Positions 36,905 through 48,055 are shown, counted from the first letter of the stretch. The stretch is 64,000 nucleotides of DNA from Osmanthus fragrans (GCA_019395295.1 JAEDXY010000090.1:434001-498000); one strand, 5' to 3'. A program made the numbers and translations. The notes: a model not told the origin generated them from the letters alone.

Positions 36905-37165
36905 ATTTGTTTGGCTTTTTTTTTTTATGCAAATTGTCAATTAAAGAAGTACGATTTTTTACCATTGAATCTAGAATTTATTCCAATTATTAAAAAAAAA
37001 AAAAGGGCTCAAAATGATTTTCCCATCAAAGTGGTGTAAAATGCTTTTCATGGAAAAGCAAGAAAATGGGGGAAGAGGGAAAAATAATTTCAAGAAAAAA
37101 AAATGCATCAAACAAGCAAAAGTAAAAAAATGGTCCATGGAAAATTGGGGTAATCAAACAGGGCC
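36610..37165. mobile_element. Miniature TIR element of about 0.56 kb
   Basis: The left end AGGTCCGTTTC and the reversed right end GGCCCTGTTTGATTACC resemble each other, and TAA lies outside both ends. The inside holds a TA repeat (about 36806-36832) and a poly-A run of about 32 (36871-36902). It ends about 150 bp upstream of the DUF1677 gene promoter. Confidence 0.5.
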
Positions 37166-37314
37166 TAATTTATTTAAGTAATTTTTAAATCTTTACACGG
37201 GTATATTAGTCTTTTTATTGTGAAACGGACAGTATTTACTGCTGCTAAGAACCGCCAATCATTGTTGATGGAATTTCCTGTCTAAAATTCATAAGGAGAT
37301 CACAAAATCTCTTT

Positions 37315-37322
37315 TTATATAT
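37315..37322 (+). promoter_or_regulatory. Probable TATA box of the DUF1677 gene
   Basis: TTATATAT lies about 300 bp upstream of the predicted 5'-leader intron. It fits a transcript start near 37350. Confidence 0.45.
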
Positions 37323-37621
37323 CACCGATTCACCATCCTCCGTGTTCTTATCATTTCCAGTTCTTACAGTTTCAAAAAAGAAAAGAAAAAAGAACTGATT
37401 CATGAATCTTCTATAACTTCTTTCTCTGATTTAGCGGATTCATTTAAGAGAAGGCAGAATCAAGAGAAGAGCCATACAGGGCTCTCTGAAATGTATATGA
37501 TATTCAAGCGCTTGATCATAGGCGGAGAGATTGTTGAAGAAGAAGGAGAGTGGGAAAAGGAAAGATAAGAAAAACCCACCAAGATCTGTTTATCATATAT
37601 CTGTTTCATTCAATCCATCAG

Positions 37622-37926
37622 GTAAAATTCTCTCACGTTTTACCTTTTTGTTCCAAGATCTATATTTAGTTTTCAAACATTAATTTTCAAGTATCTTTTT
37701 TTCTCAGTTGAATTGCTTTGTTTTTATTTCAATTTATTTTTCACTACGCCCTTCACAAGTTCGATGAAAGCCAGACAGGCGCACAATTTTCATATTTGTG
37801 TAGCATCGAATCTTGAACTAAAAACCAAATCTAAAAGCTCAAGTATTACATGGAACAAAGTTATGTGTTCAAATTTTGTCTTTAACATTATCTTTATGTA
37901 TAAATGCTAATTAGAGAAAGTTTCAG
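37622..37926 (+). other. Predicted intron in the 5' leader of the DUF1677 gene
   Basis: A CAG|GTAAAA donor follows a leader-like stretch, and a TTTCAG acceptor lies 7 bp before the start codon. Leader introns close to the ATG are common in plant genes and often raise expression. This is predicted from splice signals only. Confidence 0.55.
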
Positions 37927-37933
37927 GTAACAA

Positions 37934-38356
37934 ATGACTACTGCTGCAATGTCTGGTATTGAGATTTGTCAAAAACCAGCAACTATAATGAAGAGAAGTG
38001 ACCTTCTGTTTGCAGTATGTGCGTGCTGTGGGCTGACAGAGGAGTGCACGGAGGCTTACGTGGCGTGTGTTCGAGAGCGCTACCAGGGGCTGTGGATATG
38101 CGGGCTGTGCGCAGAGGCAGTGAAGGATGAGATTGTGAGATCAGAGGAAAGGATCGGAAATGAGGAGGCTTTAAATCAGCACATGAGTTTTTGCAGGAAA
38201 TTTAAGAGTTTAAGGCCACCTAAGAATCCTACTAAGGAACTCATTTCTGCTGTTAAGCATCTGCTTCTGAGGAACTTAGACTCGCCTCGGTCAAGCCCAG
38301 TGAGGAAGTCAGGTTTGGTTCGAGCCGAAAGCTGTTGTTCTGATATGGATGATTGA
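37934..38356 (+). CDS. DUF1677 family protein
   Basis: A 140-residue protein with the plant DUF1677 signature: a cysteine cluster AVCACCGLTEECTEAYVACV followed by ERYQGLWICGLCAEAVKDE, then the helical EEALNQHMSFCRKFKSLRPP. The regularly spaced cysteines suggest metal binding. The molecular function of the family is not established. The C-terminal part is Ser/Arg rich (SPRSSPVRKSGLVRAESCC). The coding region is uninterrupted, and the first ATG after the predicted leader intron is used. A second in-frame ATG five codons later is an alternative start. Confidence 0.9.
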   Translation: MTTAAMSGIEICQKPATIMKRSDLLFAVCACCGLTEECTEAYVACVRERYQGLWICGLCAEAVKDEIVRSEERIGNEEALNQHMSFCRKFKSLRPPKNPTKELISAVKHLLLRNLDSPRSSPVRKSGLVRAESCCSDMDD

Positions 38357-40161
38357 ATAAGTTAGTATGTATTGATACTTATTGTTATTGAATAAATGCT
38401 GCTCAAAAGGAGCATGAATGTGTTTGATTCTTAGAAATTTAGCAATAGATAAGAATGTTCCTTTCCTATTAATATTAGTCTGGTTAATGTAATCGATTGC
38501 TTGGTATTGACAAGATTTGATTGAATAATAAAGTGTTTGGCAGCCAAAACCCCCTCCCTCTTTTTATCCAGGGGTCATAAGAAGTAAATGAAACTGGAGG
38601 AACCTAATTTTTGATTTCTTTAAAGACCGTGGAGAATTTTCTTTCAGTCGTATTTCTCTTTTATTGGCTGTGATTTTGTTAATTTAATGGCAGCAGTTGA
38701 GATTGAAAGTATGAGTAGTCTTCAATTGGTCTAGTTGTTGCACAATGAAACATTTTTGATTTATTTTAGACACTTCCCATTTGTGTAATTTCATTTAGAA
38801 AGAGAAGAAAACATGGAAATCACTGTTATGGAATTGCTATGTCCTTGATTTTGATTGAATATCAAGCACTTCATTCTTGTATCTTTAGATATATGTGGAA
38901 CGTTTTGTGTCATAAGATTCGACAAATGACAATTTTGAGGTTAAACGCCTGAAACGGTTGACACAAGTGGCATTTTGGCAAGGTAGATTAGAGAATACTG
39001 GACAGTATTAAGAAGGATTTTCACTATGGTCTAATACGACCAAACATGCTCTACAAGTTTGGATATGAGATCATGTAATGCTTTAAGAGGCTTATTTTTG
39101 AGTTTTTGATTCTCGTCTGTGCAAAGAATTATGTGCAGCAGAATTACAAGAACAATTAGTTCTGTAGGAGGTGAATAGGGAAGAAATAGAACAGGAAATG
39201 CAGGGATTCCAATGCTTTTATTCACAAAAGTTGGAGAAAATGACGTATGAATCTGCAGAAAATATCTGGCCTAATAGGAGCCTAAGTTCGAGACATAATA
39301 AAAATAGAAAATGAAAAGGAGCATTTTTTAAAATAAAAGTTATATTGTACATTTGATGTCTAAAACTGGAGTTGGTTCCATTTTCACTTTCACCAGTGAA
39401 AAGGGTGAAAGGGGGCCTCATTCGAATATATCTTCCAATAGAATATTCTGAAGTTTCAGAATGCCTTTGGCGCATAAAGAATTCTAGCACATTTGTTGCT
39501 TTGAGTACCAACATTCACCAACTGATATACTACCATTTCTTAGGTGTAGTTGGATTCTTAAATGTAAAGGATTCTTGTCCAAACAATTAATGAAAGAATG
39601 TAAGTATCCATATGGCGTAATGTCACGGAATATCATTACGTGAAGGATTTAAGCGAAGAAGATGAGACAAAGAGTTATACCCCTTCTTTTCCATCCTCAG
39701 CTTTAGTGTGCAATACTGGACAACTCTCGTAACTAATGAAATTTCCAAAGTGATACACTCAAGGAGGGCTATATGTTCTTTTTCGCCAATCATTTATTAT
39801 TACAAAATCGAGTAATTCTCATTATTTAATTACACCAATGGATGGAAATATAGATACTTTTTGTTCTATACTACTGTTTAATATTGTGCAGTCCACAGAC
39901 AAACACGCCACAAGCACTCACCTTATTCCGGTGCATGCATCTAACATCTGTATCTTTGACGAGAGAAGTATGTTGCCAAATCGAATACGAAATACTGAAC
40001 CTTGGATGAAGTTCCAACTTCTTTTCCTTTAATAGTATTATAAAATTCACCTTATGGATACGGAAAAATCCAAATATGTTCAACCTTGCATGCATCTACC
40101 TTGTATGATATTTTGAAGAGAGAGAGAGTTAGCGGGAGCTTCCTTGCACAATCCATAGTAT
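38357..40161. other. Intergenic DNA downstream of the DUF1677 gene
   Basis: The 3' untranslated region of the DUF1677 gene likely ends within the first 200 bp (AATAAA-like sites near 38390 and 38525). The minus-strand ORFs at 39031-39225 and 39218-39514 have no known domain. Confidence 0.45.
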
Positions 40162-40332
40162 GAGTCATGCTATAGGTACAGGAAAATTATACAGAATTGG
40201 TACATGAATTTGAAATGGAGGGAGTAGATTCAAAATGGGTGGAAGGAAAATTACACACAGATGGACATGATTAACCTATTTCAAATTCCTGTAAAAAATC
40301 TGTATAATTTTCGAGTACATAAGAAATTATTC
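40162..40332. mobile_element. Hairpin MITE, copy G (lacks the CACATG core)
   Basis: The left end GAGTCATGCTATAGGTAC and the reversed right end GAATAATTTCTTATGTAC follow the end pattern of the other hairpins. Inner arms GAAAATTATACAGA and GAATTTGAAAT are complementary. No matching 9-bp flanks are seen, so the copy is older or has been altered. Confidence 0.6.
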
Positions 40333-40832
40333 TTCCCTTCACACAGGTAGCACCACTTAGCTGTGACTGAAAGAGAATATAACTGAAGAAAAATCAAACG
40401 TAGAACAATCAGCAGCCGCCTCAAATAAAATTCTCAATTAAGTCACATTCAAGGGCACTTGTGAGGAAAATTCCACAGAATTAAGAAGCATTTGAAGTAC
40501 AAAGAAATGTTCTCCCCAGGTCTCCGGTCCATGCTTAAGGCCTGTGATGAATTGTTTATTTTTCAATTTATATAACAGACAGCTGGTGGAGGGACGAGCC
40601 AAAAATAAATGAAAGGAGTTCGATTTTCCTTCTTGTCAAGACAAACCAGGGCACTACAAAGCATAAATTATTTCGGGATGTTTTGTCCACACACTCCAAA
40701 TAAAATGAAATGCCTTCGGGTCTCCTGTCTATATATCAGTTGCAGCCTTGCAGGGTTTTTGTCCACATACTCCAAATAACATTCTAATTATATCAGACGC
40801 TAAGTCAGTGGAGTAGTTGCAAGAGGCTAGTG

Positions 40833-41093
40833 TTATGACCAAGAACTCGGTATTGTCTTCTTCTTCCGCTTCTTACCAATAACTTTTTCACTTTGGAGAA
40901 TTTCAAGGGCTTTCTTCATGTTTTCCATATATTGACCCTCTTCTTCTTCTTCCCCATATTTAATGCTATCAATTTTGGATTGAAAAATGCGAATTGAACT
41001 GTACGCCAGGATCACCACCAAAAATGTTAGCATTAAAATATTTTTAAGAAAATCAAACTGAATGCCACTTCTGTGCATATTCTTCAGGGCCAC
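40833..41093 (-). CDS. Unidentified small membrane ORF, 86 codons
   Basis: The translation begins MALKNMHRSGIQFDFLKNIL. A hydrophobic segment LMLTFLVVILAYSSIRIF (about residues 20-37) is followed by an acidic run YGEEEEEGQY and a basic tail GKKRKKK. One membrane helix with charged flanks is plausible for a real small protein or an exon. I do not recognise the family, and no homologous neighbour supports it. Confidence 0.3.
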   Translation of the reverse strand: MALKNMHRSGIQFDFLKNILMLTFLVVILAYSSIRIFQSKIDSIKYGEEEEEGQYMENMKKALEILQSEKVIGKKRKKKTIPSSWS

Positions 41094-41229
41094 GATTTGT
41101 TAGAAAAGTAACACCGCTTAGAAAAAAAAAATTTAAAGAATATGCAGAGATTATTTAGTTAATCAGCTACATTTTTCATTTTATTACGTTTTTCTTCTTC
41201 CATTTCAATAGTACTACGTGTTAAGATTT

Positions 41230-41580
41230 GAAAATTCATCTTAAAAGGTCAACATTATTAAGATGAGTAGCCCAAAATCTTATAAATTGGTCTATATTTC
41301 CATCTTTATTCGATGTAGGATTTTATCCATTAACATGCCCCCACAAGATGGTAGCTCGTTTGAGCAGACCAATCTTGAAATTCGTATGCTCATTTTTAGA
41401 GTCTTAATCGGATCAAATCGTTCGTTAAAACTTAATGGGCTCTGATACTATGTTAAAACTTAGGGTTCCATCTTAAAAGGTCAACCTTGTTAAAAGCAGT
41501 AGCACAAGACTTTATAAATTGATCTATATTTTCATCTTTATTCGATATGAGATTTTATCCATTAACACTACGGTGGCTTC
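41230..41580 (-). mobile_element. LTR retrotransposon remnant with two partial direct repeats
   Basis: About 110 bp at 41236-41340 (with CATCTTAAAAGGTCAAC and GGATTTTATCCATTAACA) recur at 41468-41575. Between them, GGGCTCTGATACTATGTT on the plus strand is a degenerate reverse complement of a Met-tRNA primer site. The pattern fits two fragments of one LTR with a primer site, minus strand. Confidence 0.55.
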
Positions 41581-42304
41581 GAAATGTCCAGATTGTATTC
41601 TCTTTTTCATCACGTCACAAATAATTTAGAATTCATAGCACAAAGATGGGCAAACGATTCTCACTTAAAATAATTAAAAACGTATTAACAACAAAAAGAA
41701 ATCATCGTCCAAAAACGATTTCTTTTTCTCTTAGCTGATTTTGAATTAGACCAGTAATGTTTGGGGTTTGGATTAAAATCTTGAATGAGTCCTCTACTAC
41801 AAGAAGAAATTTCGTCCTAAAACATCATTTTGTGAGGCATAAGAATCTTGAACAAAATTATAGCAAAATTCAAAAGCTAATGCAGTATGTGTATTTCTTG
41901 TTATCATGGAGTCTGTCAATTATAAAAAAAGTCTTAGGTATTATGTTTGTCTTTGATTGGTTAGATTCAACATGGAAATAAGGAAATTAAGAAAGAACAC
42001 AAGACATTTGTTAACAAGGTTCGATCTTTCAATAGATATACAACAGAGCTCTACAACTTGGGACATGTTTCTTCGTTAAAATCAATAAACTTCTAAGTTA
42101 CATATTACAAAAAAGAAATTTGAAAATCCTAATTCTAAATTAGATTCTAAGCCTCTGTTTGGCCCCCATTTGTTAAAACTTATTTTCAATCACATGTTAT
42201 AGGAATCATATGCTCTCTTTCCAATTTATTTAACAGACACCTATTCTAATTGAATCTATCACTTCTAACAATGAGTGTTAGCACAATCGTTCATCGTGAA
42301 CATT

Positions 42305-42988
42305 TCCTAAACTTTTTCAATAGAGGCCTTCTTAGACAATCTTCATGGCCTTTTACATTTGTCTCTGTGAATATTAGGCCAATGACATAAGAGGTTTTAC
42401 TCATATCCTTCATTTCAAAGTGTTGACTAGAAAACTGATTTGTGTCATGTAATAAACTCAAATCACTGTTTGTAAGTAAAATAGAATAAAGCTATTTGTA
42501 CACAATCCCCTACACAATACCCTACACCTCCCTCACATGGAGGGGGGCCCACACATAATAAAATATTTGTGGACCCCCCTTCATGTGAGGGGGGTGTAGG
42601 GCATTGTGTACATGTAGCATTGTTGAGTAAAATATCATATACGTATAGGATTAGAAAAATGTACTTGCCCTCACTGACTTTAAGATATATGCATTGGTCA
42701 ATGATATTTATTGTAAAACCATATGAAGTAATGAACATTGTAAAACTTCAAATCACTAGCAAACCATGTGATTACTTTTATCACTAGTAAATACTTCACG
42801 TTGTTTCATATATATTTCCTCTTCATCTCCATTCAAAAATATTTTTTCACATTCATTTGTCGTAGCTCCAAATCAAAATGAGCTACTAAAGTCATTAGAA
42901 TTCTAAATGAATCCTTCTTAGAAACTGGAGAAAACATCTCATGATAATCGATGCCTTATATTGTTCTATAGCGTACCTCTAAGCCACG
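42305..42988 (-). pseudogene. Ty1-copia reverse transcriptase relic
   Basis: On the minus strand the conceptual product shows copia RT motifs in order: GIDYHEMFSPVSKKDSFRI, AHFDLELRQMNVKKYFLNGD, EEEIYMKQ, FTINIIDQCIYLKVSE and FLILYVYDILL. In the last of these the catalytic YVDD is YVYD. Hairpin C is inserted directly after that motif, and coding-like sequence (QHFEMKDMSKTSYVIGL) resumes beyond it. The 5' side is cut by the LTR element that begins at 42989. Stops and frame changes show it is dead. Confidence 0.85.
42484..42625. mobile_element. Mutator-type hairpin MITE, copy C
   Basis: A 142-bp hairpin with perfect 9-bp flanking repeats AGTAAAATA (42475-42483, 42626-42634). The ends are GAATAAAGCTATTTGTAC and, reversed, CAACAATGCTACATGTAC. 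The core is CTCACATGGAGGGGGGCCCA on one arm and a near-copy on the other. It splits the copia RT relic. Confidence 0.92.
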
Positions 42989-43536
42989 TGTTGGGTTTTT
43001 TATACTCAATAATCCAGGCGATGGTGAAAAATCGATGTTGGATATTTTATCGACACCACTAGTGACGGCTTGACTCGGAAACAATTAATACACAATGGTT
43101 ACCTAAGTTTAGTTGGGTTGGTAGTTTAGTTAATGGATGGATTTGGTTATCGTTAGCCTATTAACTTGGCTCATTGTGAGTGAGTTTTGGCCCAAATGAG
43201 TGACCTAAACCTAGCCTATTTATATGGTAGAAATCTAGCCATTTTGGGTGTACTAAATGGAAGAGAGAATGTGAGAAAGGGGGGCAGCCGACTTGGGGGG
43301 AAATTGTGAGAGATTCCACCATTGTTGTCACCTTGTTTCTTCTCCATTGTAGTCACCATCTAGTGTCTTTTGTGGGTATAAATAGAGAGAAATTAGAGGG
43401 GGAAAAGAGGGTAACCAACAAGGAAGAGAAGGATAACCATTGTTTAGAGAATTGTTGGGTCGAGTTGGGTCATGTGGTATTCGTTTGATTGATTTCTGAG
43501 CCCGAATAAAAGGTTTCTCGATGATTAATTCCTACA
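42989..43536 (+). repeat. 5' LTR of the non-autonomous element
   Basis: 548 bp, TGTTGG to CTACA, nearly identical to the 3' LTR, with scattered substitutions and a 3-bp length difference. Confidence 0.9.
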
Positions 43537-43538
43537 AA

Positions 43539-43550
43539 TGGTATCAGAGC
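43539..43550 (+). other. Primer-binding site (Met-tRNA) of the LTR element
   Basis: TGGTATCAGAGC is an exact match to the primer site complementary to plant initiator-Met tRNA, two bases inside the 5' LTR. Confidence 0.92.
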
Positions 43551-44294
43551 TTGTGTTGTTGAGAAATCTATGATTTTTGGGGTGAAAAACGAGCTGGAAA
43601 TAAGCAGAAGTGAAGCTGGAAAATCGGCAGAAAAACAAGAAGCTGTCCAGAATTTTTCAATTTCTGCCGAATCTGTTTTGTTGATTTTCGACGAAACCGG
43701 AAGGAATTTGGGGAAACGGACACCACCGTTGGACTGTGCAAGCGAAGGCAATTCAGAAATGTTGACGAATTTTTTCCAGCGCCGGCGCGTGGAACTCCGA
43801 CGAGCGCGTGGCCAGCGCGTCGATCGGATTCCAGCGATAACTTCAAAAGACAGAATTTTCCCAATGACGAGACGAACCATGCGGTGTTTTCAAATTTCAG
43901 TTTTGAGTAATACGGTGAAATTTGGACGATTTTGCCCATTGACGTCCGGGTGTTGGATTTCGTTTCGTGTTGCCGTGATTGCTTTAGACTTTAGGACGAA
44001 TGACGACGGTCCTAAAGTCATGAATTCGCAAATCTCGATATTTACGGACCTTCAGACGTAGTCCGCTTGGTATCGTATTCTTTCCTTGTTATTATTACAG
44101 TTAAAATTATTGTGTAACGTAATTTATTTTTCGTATTAGAAGTCATTATGTGGAGTGACGTTAGGACTGGGGTTACCGTTGCCTGTTGCTAGACTTATGA
44201 ATTACTTGTTAATTATTTGCCTTAAATTCTTTGTGAATTTGTTACCTATTTTTTCTACATTGTTAGAATTTCATGTAGCCTTAGGAAAGTTTGT

Positions 44295-44525
44295 TTGACT
44301 ATTCTATGTGAATTATGTCCTTACTTTACATGTGGTTATTATTTGGTAATGATGGCATGTGTAGGTCTAAGGCAAGTGCGAAAAATAATACGTGTTTTTA
44401 ACTGTGGTGAGTTTGGACATAGTGAAATAGATTGTCCTAAAAATGATAATAACATGAGAGATGAGATGAGAGGTGAGGCAAATGTTGCCTTTGGGTCGAG
44501 TGATGACCTGTGTGAGGTTTATTGA
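44295..44525 (+). pseudogene. gag-like zinc-knuckle remnant
   Basis: The stretch RVFNCGEFGHSEIDCPKN matches a retroviral CCHC knuckle (Cx2Cx4Hx4C) except that the first cysteine is valine. No other gag sequence is recognisable around it. It supports gag ancestry of the internal region. Confidence 0.6.
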
Positions 44526-45799
44526 GAGTAAACCTGGTTACTGCATGTGCATCTGTGTGTAACCTATTTTATGCATCATGTGTGATCACTTAATTTTGTT
44601 GCATTGATATGTTACACTTTCAATATGTTTGATGTGTGTAATTGCATGAATTAGAGTTATCTTATTACTTTGTGTAATATGTTTGCATGCATAGTGGGTT
44701 GAGATTTGTGGCGTACTCTGTTTTGCTCTGTGAGTGTTGTGAGAAGAAAGATGGGCAGCCGTTTTCTCATTTATCTTTGTGAGCTTATGTGGTTTGTGAG
44801 ATTATGTGAGGCATCCATGTAGGGTTATCTTCTTCCTCTTTGTGAGCCTCATTTGTAAGTGTAGTGAAGTAACCAACCATTTTCTTTTATTCTCGTTATG
44901 AGAGCCACCTTCACCACTTTTCTTTGTGGATATTTTTTTAGTATTAGTGATTGGAGTAATCTTGTGGTGCGTGGGTCAATTTTAAATTGAGCTCTAACAT
45001 TTGTAGTCGCCGAAAGGTATTGTTTTGCCACAATGAGTTTGTGATGTAATTGGTAGTGTGTTGGATGTCTATTGGTGAGGTGGAGTATAGATGTCTAGGG
45101 GTACATTGTGGTTTATACTGGGGGATGTGAAGTGTGACATTTGGATCACAAGTGGAGATGTAATCAAATGTCTGGAATCTTTTATCTGAAAGAGACCCTG
45201 ATCAGGTGGAGTGTGAGAGAGGACACTTCTATCACTTTTGTTAGGTGGAGCCCCATTATCCACATTGTTTGGGAGAAGTGATGTGGTGATAAATGATTAT
45301 CCCGAAAACTTAGGATCTATTGTGACTTACCAGTTAGATATGAGTTGAGTGATTAGTCTAGTGAGCATGGTGGAGCGACGAGTGGAGATATGTGTTCTCG
45401 AGGTGGGAGTAACACAGAATGGGATAGGATAAGTGTGGTGAGATTTTTTTTTTCGTGGGGTCATTTATGCATTTGTTGCATATGTTTTGGCCTGTTGATT
45501 AACTTGGTGTTAATCTGTGGTTCTGTGTGAACGTGTTTATGAAAAAGATCTATGTGTATTATCTTATGTTATATCTTCATCGCGAGTTTATTTGCTCTTG
45601 ACTGTCATTGTGATTATCTGCTTCTATTTGGGTGTTCTTGACCTTAGCCCTGATGAGTATATGGAGCAGATATGGTGTGTGTTTCAGGTTGGAAATACGA
45701 GGTAAGCCTGTGAAACAATTTTATTGGTTACCTTGATTATGCAAGTATAAACTGTGTATTTTGTTTACTTGTAGGTTTATTGGGAATCAAGGTGGAGAT

Positions 45800-46350
45800 T
45801 GTTGGATTTTTTGATACCCAATAATCCGGGCAATGATGAAAAATCGATGTTGAATATTTTATCGACACCAATAGCGACGGCTTGACTCAGAAACAATTAA
45901 TACACAATGGTTGCCTAAATTTAGTTGGGTTGGTAGTTTAGTTAATGGATGGATTTGGTTATCGTTAACCCATTAACTTGGCCTATTATAAGTGAGTTTT
46001 GGCCCAAATGAGTGACCTAAACATAGCATATTTATATGGTTGAAACCTAGTCATTTTGGGTGTGCTAAATGGAAGAGAGAATGTGAGAAAGGGGGGCAGC
46101 CGACTTGGGGGGGAATTGGGAGAGATTCCACCATTGTTGTCACCTTGTTTCTTTTCCATTGTAGTAACCATCTAGTATCCTTTGTGGGTACTAAATAGAC
46201 AGCAATCACAGGGGGAAAAATGGGGTAACCAACAAGGAAGAGAAGGGTAACCATTGTTTAGAGAATTGTTGGGTCGAGTTGAGTCATGTGGTGTTCGTTT
46301 GATTGATTTCTGAGCCCGAAGCAAAGATTTCTCGAGAATTAATTTCTACA
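45800..46350 (+). repeat. 3' LTR of the non-autonomous element
   Basis: 551 bp, TGTTGG to CTACA, preceded by a polypurine tract and followed by the target repeat CCATG. Confidence 0.9.
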
Positions 46351-46486
46351 CCATGTTATTCTTAAAATATGCCGTAGAAAATCACGCAATGCCAACGAGT
46401 CTTCTAACCAATTACACTTGATAACCTCTTTACTTGATGGAACAAACGACAAACGCAGGACTTTTCTTTTGAAAGAGAAAAATAAG

Positions 46487-46640
46487 GAATTTTGCTACTT
46501 TTACAATATTGGTTGACAATAATGGTTGACAATCATCTTACATGAAGGGGGGCCAGCGATTTTTTTATTCATCATGGACCCCCCTCCCATGTGAGTGACA
46601 ACCATTATTGTCAATCAATATTGTACAAGTAGCATGATTG
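46487..46640. mobile_element. Mutator-type hairpin MITE, copy D
   Basis: A 154-bp hairpin flanked by AAAAATAAG and AAAAATAAA (8 of 9 matching). The ends are GAATTTTGCTACTTTTAC and, reversed, CAATCATGCTACTTGTAC. The arms ATATTGGTTGACAATAATGG and its complement differ from those of copies B and C. The core carries CTTACATGAAGGGGGGCC and, reversed on the other arm, CTCACATGGGAGGGGGGTCC. Confidence 0.88.
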
Positions 46641-46649
46641 AAAAATAAA

Positions 46650-47521
46650 TTTGCAAAAAAATTTGTATGAACTAGGCTAGAAACCTTTTGACATCTTAAT
46701 ATAAACACATCCATCATAAAAGTGGGTAGTTTTTTCATACAATATCTTTCACCTATGCCCTAAAAGATTTAAAAAAGTAAAATCAATAAAAATTGGTTGA
46801 AGAAGACAAACAATTATGTGAAATTAGGTACGACAGACCATGCTTGTTGGCAGGTAGCAGGATAGTCACATTTTCAAGATTAATTAAATTAATTAATTAG
46901 AAGCAATCCCAATGCAGTAACTTCAAATTTATTAATTACAAGTTGAGTGAATGAGAAGTACAATATTTCATATATTTAGTATGGATCGAAGTACATGGTA
47001 CACTACTGCCTCTTGGAGACTTGTACTGCATTTCTAGCTATTCCTACACCTCACACTCAAACTAACTTATTCAAAGTCTCTCTGTTCAAAGTGAATAAGA
47101 ACGGTCAAATCGTATTTTTTTCGACTTTTTAAAAGAAAATAAGTTTGATATGCTAAATGACAACACTACACAAATAAGGGACATTATAAAAAAAAAAAAA
47201 AAAAATTTAAAAATGGTTGAATCTCAGTCTTGAGGGTCCCCCATCGCTCTGTCCCTAAAATATTGTGAAGGAAATAAATCGTTGAATGTGCCTCAATAGG
47301 TCATGGTACAAGAGCTGTCATACTAGTACCCATAAATGGTCTAATTTCATACCTTGTAAGATGTAAAAATCAAATCATCACATTGCGACTGTCAGCTTAA
47401 CTGAGATTACCTTATTCATGTCTTTTATACCACTGAGCTATATCCAAAAGGCACAAATAAGAGACATTATAATTCCAGCTCAATGTGGACAGAAGATCAA
47501 TAGGTTCATATTTCACGAGTC
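46650..47521. other. Intergenic DNA without a recognisable gene
   Basis: AT-rich sequence with no domain-bearing ORF and no clear element end. Confidence 0.45.
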
Positions 47522-47531
47522 AAAATTAATT

Positions 47532-47704
47532 GAATTAAGCTATTTGTACTTTTTAAATTACATATTGGTTTATCAAATCTCACCCGCTCTCTCACATGGG
47601 ATCGGATCTTACATTCATTAAATACGTGGACTCGACCCCATGTGAGAGGACGGATAGAATCGAGTAAACTAACATGTAATTCAAAAGATACATGTAGCAA
47701 GACT
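47532..47704. mobile_element. Mutator-type hairpin MITE, copy E
   Basis: A 173-bp hairpin with perfect 10-bp flanking repeats AAAATTAATT (47522-47531, 47705-47714). The left end is GAATTAAGCTATTTGTAC; the right end, reversed, is AGTCTTGCTACATGTATC. CTCTCACATGGG lies on both arms. Confidence 0.88.
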
Positions 47705-47885
47705 AAAATTAATTAGAAACAACTCATTAAATATATTACTCTTTTTAAATATGTTAACGTAGTCTACACTTTTACAGTAGAATGATCTAACATTATATAT
47801 TAAACATGTCCTCAAAGCAATAATAATATACTTCTAATCATTTGGCTTAAATTATTTTAAAGTCAGAGAAAAATGATAAAAGAAA

Positions 47886-48055
47886 TAGTCGCGCTTCATG
47901 TACAGAAGAGTATTATACAGAAATCGTACAGAATACTCACAATGCAAAGAGGGTGGTTATTTTTTTACCATTTTTTTTATTACATGGGGGTCGGCCCCCC
48001 ATGTAAGTATCTGTACAGGGTCTGTATATCAGATCTTGTACAAGAAGCATTTTTC
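47886..48055. mobile_element. Mutator-type hairpin MITE, copy F
   Basis: A 170-bp element with perfect 9-bp flanking repeats TAAAAGAAA (47877-47885, 48056-48064). The ends are TAGTCGCGCTTCATGTAC and, reversed, GAAAAATGCTTCTTGTAC. The right half contains the short palindrome TTACATGGGGG/CCCCCATGTAA. It lies about 400 bp upstream of the COPT5-like start codon. Confidence 0.88.

Larger units (their letters stand above)
42989..46350 (+). mobile_element. Non-autonomous LTR retrotransposon, 3.36 kb
   Basis: Two similar LTRs (42989-43536 and 45800-46350) begin TGTTGG and end CTACA. A TGGTATCAGAGC primer site for Met-tRNA starts two bases after the left LTR (43539-43550), and a purine-rich AAGGTGGAGAT lies directly before the right one. 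The flanks are CCACG and CCATG, a 5-bp duplication with one transition. The 2.26-kb inside has no protease, integrase or reverse transcriptase that I can find, only a gag-like knuckle remnant near 44395. It must have moved with proteins from another element. It sits inside a copia RT relic. Confidence 0.92.

Noticed and set aside
36706..36993. ORF with long Ile/Tyr and Lys runs
   Set aside because: It is the translation of a TA repeat and a poly-A run inside a MITE.
43568..43939. Overlapping ORFs on both strands after the 5' LTR (also 43470-43880 and 43570-44061)
   Set aside because: None has a recognisable domain, and the GC-rich stretch yields open frames in several directions by chance.
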